In this document: piece after piece, positions 15,144 to 17,102 of the stretch
How positions within the stretch are numbered: the first letter of the stretch is position 1
Layout of the letters: every line of letters begins with the position of its first letter
Assembly: GCA_016199025.1 (NCBI GenBank)
Contig: JACQHM010000075.1
Coordinates: 1 to 17,102 of the forward strand
Direction: 5' to 3'
DNA: 17,102 bases
DNA from: Candidatus Methylomirabilota bacterium
GTDB lineage: Bacteria > Methylomirabilota > Methylomirabilia > Methylomirabilales > JACQHM01
The notes under the pieces: generated by a model
The model's database searches: none
What the model was told of the DNA's origin: nothing
Seen by the model: only the letters and a program-made list of their open reading frames with translations
Made by a program: the position numbers and the translations under genes

Positions 15144-15599
15144 ATGCCAAAGGCGGCTCGTGCAACCCTCAGGCTGGAGGATGAAACCGGCCAAGCTGTG
15201 GAAGAGATAGCCCGACAGGAACGCCGGTCCAAAAGTGCGATCCTGCGTGAGCTTTTGGAGGAAGCGATTCGCCTGCGCCGCTGCCCCGGAATCCTCTTCG
15301 TAGCCGGTCCGATCGGCCGCCGGCCGGTGATCGCTGGCACCGGGCTGGAAGTCTGGGAGGTCATTGCCGCCTACCGGGAGTGCGGGGAACATTTCGAGAA
15401 GCTCCATCAGGTGTATGATTGGCTCACCCCCACCCAGCTCCGGAGCGCCCTCGCCTACTATCGCTGTTATCCAACGGAGATCGACGAGGAGATCCGTCGC
15501 CAGGAGGCGCTCACCGAGGAAGAAGCCCAACGGCGCTATCCCCATCTCTTCCTTCCCCCCGCTGCTCCCCGCAGCCGTCGGAAAAGATGGGATAGATGA
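15144..15599 (+). CDS. RHH-DUF433 antitoxin-like protein
   Basis: A 151-residue protein with two parts. Residues 6-45 (ATLRLEDETGQAVEEIARQE and RRSKSAILRELLEEAI) form a ribbon-helix-helix DNA-binding domain. Residues about 60-125 form a DUF433 domain, with RRPVIAGTGLEVWEVIAAYR and LTPTQLRSALAYYRCYPTEI. DUF433 proteins are paired with DUF5615 PIN-like toxins in many genomes, and that partner follows here with a 4-nt ATGA overlap (15596-15599). GGAG at 15133-15136 precedes the ATG. Likely role: neutralise the toxin and repress the operon through the palindrome at 15116-15127. The basic tail RSRRKRWDR overlaps the toxin start. The gene looks intact even though its partner is broken. Confidence 0.88.
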   Translation: MPKAARATLRLEDETGQAVEEIARQERRSKSAILRELLEEAIRLRRCPGILFVAGPIGRRPVIAGTGLEVWEVIAAYRECGEHFEKLHQVYDWLTPTQLRSALAYYRCYPTEIDEEIRRQEALTEEEAQRRYPHLFLPPAAPRSRRKRWDR

Positions 15600-15864
15600 A
15601 GCTCTATCTGGATGAGGACCTCAGTGCTCGGGTAGCGAAGGCCTTGAGAAAGCTGGGGTATGACGTGGTCTCCTCCCACGAGGTGGGCAACGATGGGCTG
15701 CCAGACGAGGCCCAGTTGAGCTATGCGGTTTCCCCAAGATTTTGGTCCTGGTGGAGAGCCGCTATCCCCGGAGCGCGATTGGAGCACAGGTACGGGCGTT
15801 AGAGCGGTATTTAGCGGAGCGAAGGGATGACCCCAACCTCATGGACTGCGTGGAATATGTGTAG
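15596..15864 (+). pseudogene. DUF5615 PIN-like toxin, broken by internal deletion and frameshift
   Basis: The start is a normal DUF5615 N-terminus: MKLYLDEDLSARVAKALRKL, then VVSSHEVGNDGLPDEAQLSYAV, with the acidic pair Asp6/Asp8. After about 15730 that frame turns into unrelated residues and stops at 15802. The family C-terminus reappears in the next frame from about 15736: KILVLVESRYPRSAIGAQVR, then ALERYL, ending at TAG 15862-15864. Intact relatives are about 110-120 residues. Here the two halves total about 85-90, so roughly 30 residues of the middle, the part with the 'THN..DF' acidic motif, are missing. A deletion not divisible by three explains both the loss and the frame change. The product should be inactive as a nuclease. 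Confidence 0.8.
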
Positions 15865-15923
15865 CCTTTCCGGTTCATCAAGGGGCTCGGCCTTCTCCCC
15901 TTTTCTCCCGAGGAGGGAGTGCC

Positions 15924-16742
15924 TTACGGGCACGGGATCGGCTGGCTGACGATGAGGTTATTGCCTTCGTTGGCTTCCTCGATTGTGTCCTCGGCATCGA
16001 TCTGGACAAGGAGGAACTGGCCCTCGATGGGATGCGGCGCCCTTGAGATCCCGAAAAGAGAGACACCCTCTCCCGGGAGGAGGCTCTCCGTCACCTCACG
16101 AGACCGGAGGAGCGTATCCCCCCCCGCATCCAGCGTGGCATCGTTTGAAAGGAAGAACATGACGCTAAAGCTCTCGGCTGTGGCCTCAGTGCCAATGTTT
16201 AAGATGCGGACCCTGTAGAGAAGCAGGTCTCGTGGGCCCACGGGCCGACAGATCAGATGGGTGATCGCTCCCGTGAGGTCAGGGCGACTCTCTACGCTGA
16301 AGCTCGTCAATGGTCCCGTGAGCACTCCACACAGGAACCTAGTACAGAAAAGGTGGGTGATGACTTCAACGGTGTAGTCCCCAGCGGGTAACTGTCCAAT
16401 GGGCTCGGTGATGCTCCAGGGTTTGATGACTGCTGCACAAGCCTCAGCTTCCGGATGCAATTCGATCAGGATGCTGATGAAGATCACGTTCCCAGCGAGG
16501 GTATGGCTACTGCCCAGCACCTCGGGACAGGAGTCGCTAAAAGTGCCTGAGACAATAACCTCGATAGAATCCTCGGGGGTTGGGTTTGGCGGGTCTACGC
16601 CGACCTCGGTCACACAGACCCCCCTTTCTGGTATGCCCCCACAGACCACCGAGTTTGCCCCTGCTCTTTCCAGAGCCAGTAATCCCAGCACGGTCCCCAC
16701 GATCAATAGGACCAACACCACCCGTATATGGCAGAGCTTCAT
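15924..16742 (-). CDS. Secreted CARDB-domain protein
   Basis: A 272-residue exported protein of unknown function. The start is ATG 16742, preceded by GGGAGG on the - strand. A longer frame to 16787 lacks a ribosome site. A Sec signal is clear: hydrophobic core about 8-24 (VVLVLLIVGTVLGLLAL), likely cleavage near AGANS (27-31). A first beta-rich domain begins at VTEVGVDPPNPTPEDSIEV and contains several cysteines that could form disulfides. A CARDB (cell adhesion related) domain follows from PDLTGAITHL, with VRILNIGTEATAESFSVMFF and the typical end DAEDTIEEANEGNNLIVSQP. CARDB domains occur in bacterial surface and secreted proteins and mediate adhesion or assembly. No operon partner is clear; another probable secreted protein gene lies upstream on the same strand. 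Confidence 0.85.
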   Translation of the reverse strand: MKLCHIRVVLVLLIVGTVLGLLALERAGANSVVCGGIPERGVCVTEVGVDPPNPTPEDSIEVIVSGTFSDSCPEVLGSSHTLAGNVIFISILIELHPEAEACAAVIKPWSITEPIGQLPAGDYTVEVITHLFCTRFLCGVLTGPLTSFSVESRPDLTGAITHLICRPVGPRDLLLYRVRILNIGTEATAESFSVMFFLSNDATLDAGGDTLLRSREVTESLLPGEGVSLFGISRAPHPIEGQFLLVQIDAEDTIEEANEGNNLIVSQPIPCP

Positions 16743-16788
16743 GGCTTCCTCCCTTAAGACTCTTTTCACGCGAGTAGCCTGTCGCACT

Positions 16789-16828
16789 CACCCCCCTCCC
16801 CCTTGAAGGGGGGGACGGGTGGGGGGTG
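16789..16828. repeat. C/G-rich inverted repeat (potential cruciform)
   Basis: CACCCCCC (16789-16796) pairs exactly with GGGGGGTG (16821-16828). Inside it CCCCCTT (16798-16804) mirrors AAGGGGG (16806-16812). The strand asymmetry (C-runs then G-runs) makes a strong hairpin on either strand. It lies between the two - strand genes, starting 15 nt below the stop of the upstream gene. It could act as a T-tract-free terminator or transcript-end hairpin, or be a dispersed repeat of this genome. Confidence 0.55.
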
Positions 16829-16843
16829 GCATTCCACCCAACC

Positions 16844-17102
16844 TCACTGGGGTGAAGGGCTCGCTGGGGGTACAGGCGGGAACGCATGCGTGACGAGGTT
16901 GCTGACCGTGCAGCTTGCGTGTTCGACGGCCTGGAATAAAAGCGTTCGGCCACCGGCAGTCGCCGGAATGAAGCCACTCAGGCTCGCGTGACCACTTTCA
17001 TCCGCCGCATCGCTTCCTGCCACTTTGGGATTGTGGATGTCAACCGTCTCCACACATGACGGGATGGGGGTAGAGCCGGATTGCTTACCATAAATAAAGT
17101 AG
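16844..17102 (-). CDS. C-terminal fragment of a probable secreted protein (5' end beyond window)
   Basis: The - strand frame is open from the window edge to TGA at 16846-16844, giving 85 codons with no stop. The true start lies outside the window; the GTG at 17053 is internal. The translation (YFIYGKQSGSTPIPSCVETV, then DIHNPKVAGSDAAD, GFIPATAGGRTLLFQAVEHA, SCTVSNLVTHAF) has a beta-rich, Gly/Thr/Ser pattern and two spaced cysteines. These are typical of the last domain of exported proteins of the 'FQAV..ASC.VSN' kind. The end PPVPPASPSPQ is proline-rich. I cannot name a family. It precedes the CARDB gene on the same strand by about 100 nt, and the C/G-rich repeat lies between them. Confidence 0.55.
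   Translation of the reverse strand, partial: YFIYGKQSGSTPIPSCVETVDIHNPKVAGSDAADESGHASLSGFIPATAGGRTLLFQAVEHASCTVSNLVTHAFPPVPPASPSPQ

Noticed and set aside
14932..15165. 78-residue N-terminal extension of the GldA-like ATPase
   Set aside because: It has no ABC family similarity and overlaps the divergent promoter region; ATG 14931 begins the canonical MIEVESLTKYYG.
15021..15545. 174-codon open frame on the - strand
   Set aside because: Overlaps the antitoxin gene and both promoter regions; no domain seen.

Overview
GC-rich bacterial sequence (roughly 60% G+C by eye) with tightly packed operons and Shine-Dalgarno sites before most genes. The periplasmic binding protein has a plain Sec signal without a lipobox, which suggests a Gram-negative-type envelope. 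An uncultivated lineage such as Methylomirabilota or Desulfobacterota would fit the gene content, but no marker gene is present and the assignment is a guess. No rRNA, tRNA, CRISPR array, insertion sequence or phage gene was seen.

Region 1 (1-3180, + strand) is a nitrogen-sensing block. It holds the 3' end of an ammonium transporter (Amt) gene with an unusual C-terminal extension, a flotillin/YqiK-like SPFH membrane scaffold protein, and a P-II signal protein. The P-II gene follows a leader that can fold into a terminator hairpin and a competing antiterminator.

Region 2 (3232-10193, + strand) is a six-gene import-and-hydrolysis cassette: a BMP/nucleoside-type ABC transporter (double-domain ATPase, two permeases, periplasmic binding protein), an isochorismatase-fold hydrolase that closely resembles biuret amidohydrolase, and an amidase-signature hydrolase. 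Its position just after Amt and P-II suggests import of a nitrogen-rich ureide, biuret-like or nucleobase-derived compound and release of ammonia from it. A clear intrinsic terminator (10244-10280) closes the cassette.

Region 3 (10279-14931, - strand) converges on Region 2. It is a four-gene Gld-like ABC-2 export operon: ATPase, GldF-like permease, GldG-like protein and a DUF4340 protein. The junctions are nearly overlapping, except for a 63-nt gap after the ATPase that holds a heptamer tandem repeat.

Region 4 (15085-15864, + strand) is a toxin-antitoxin-like pair. The RHH-DUF433 antitoxin is intact and preceded by a good promoter and a palindrome. The DUF5615 PIN-like toxin is broken by an internal deletion and a frameshift.

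Region 5 (15924-17102, - strand) holds a secreted CARDB-domain protein, a C/G-rich inverted repeat, and the C-terminal end of another probable secreted protein that runs off the window. No gene-free stretch exceeds 300 bases.
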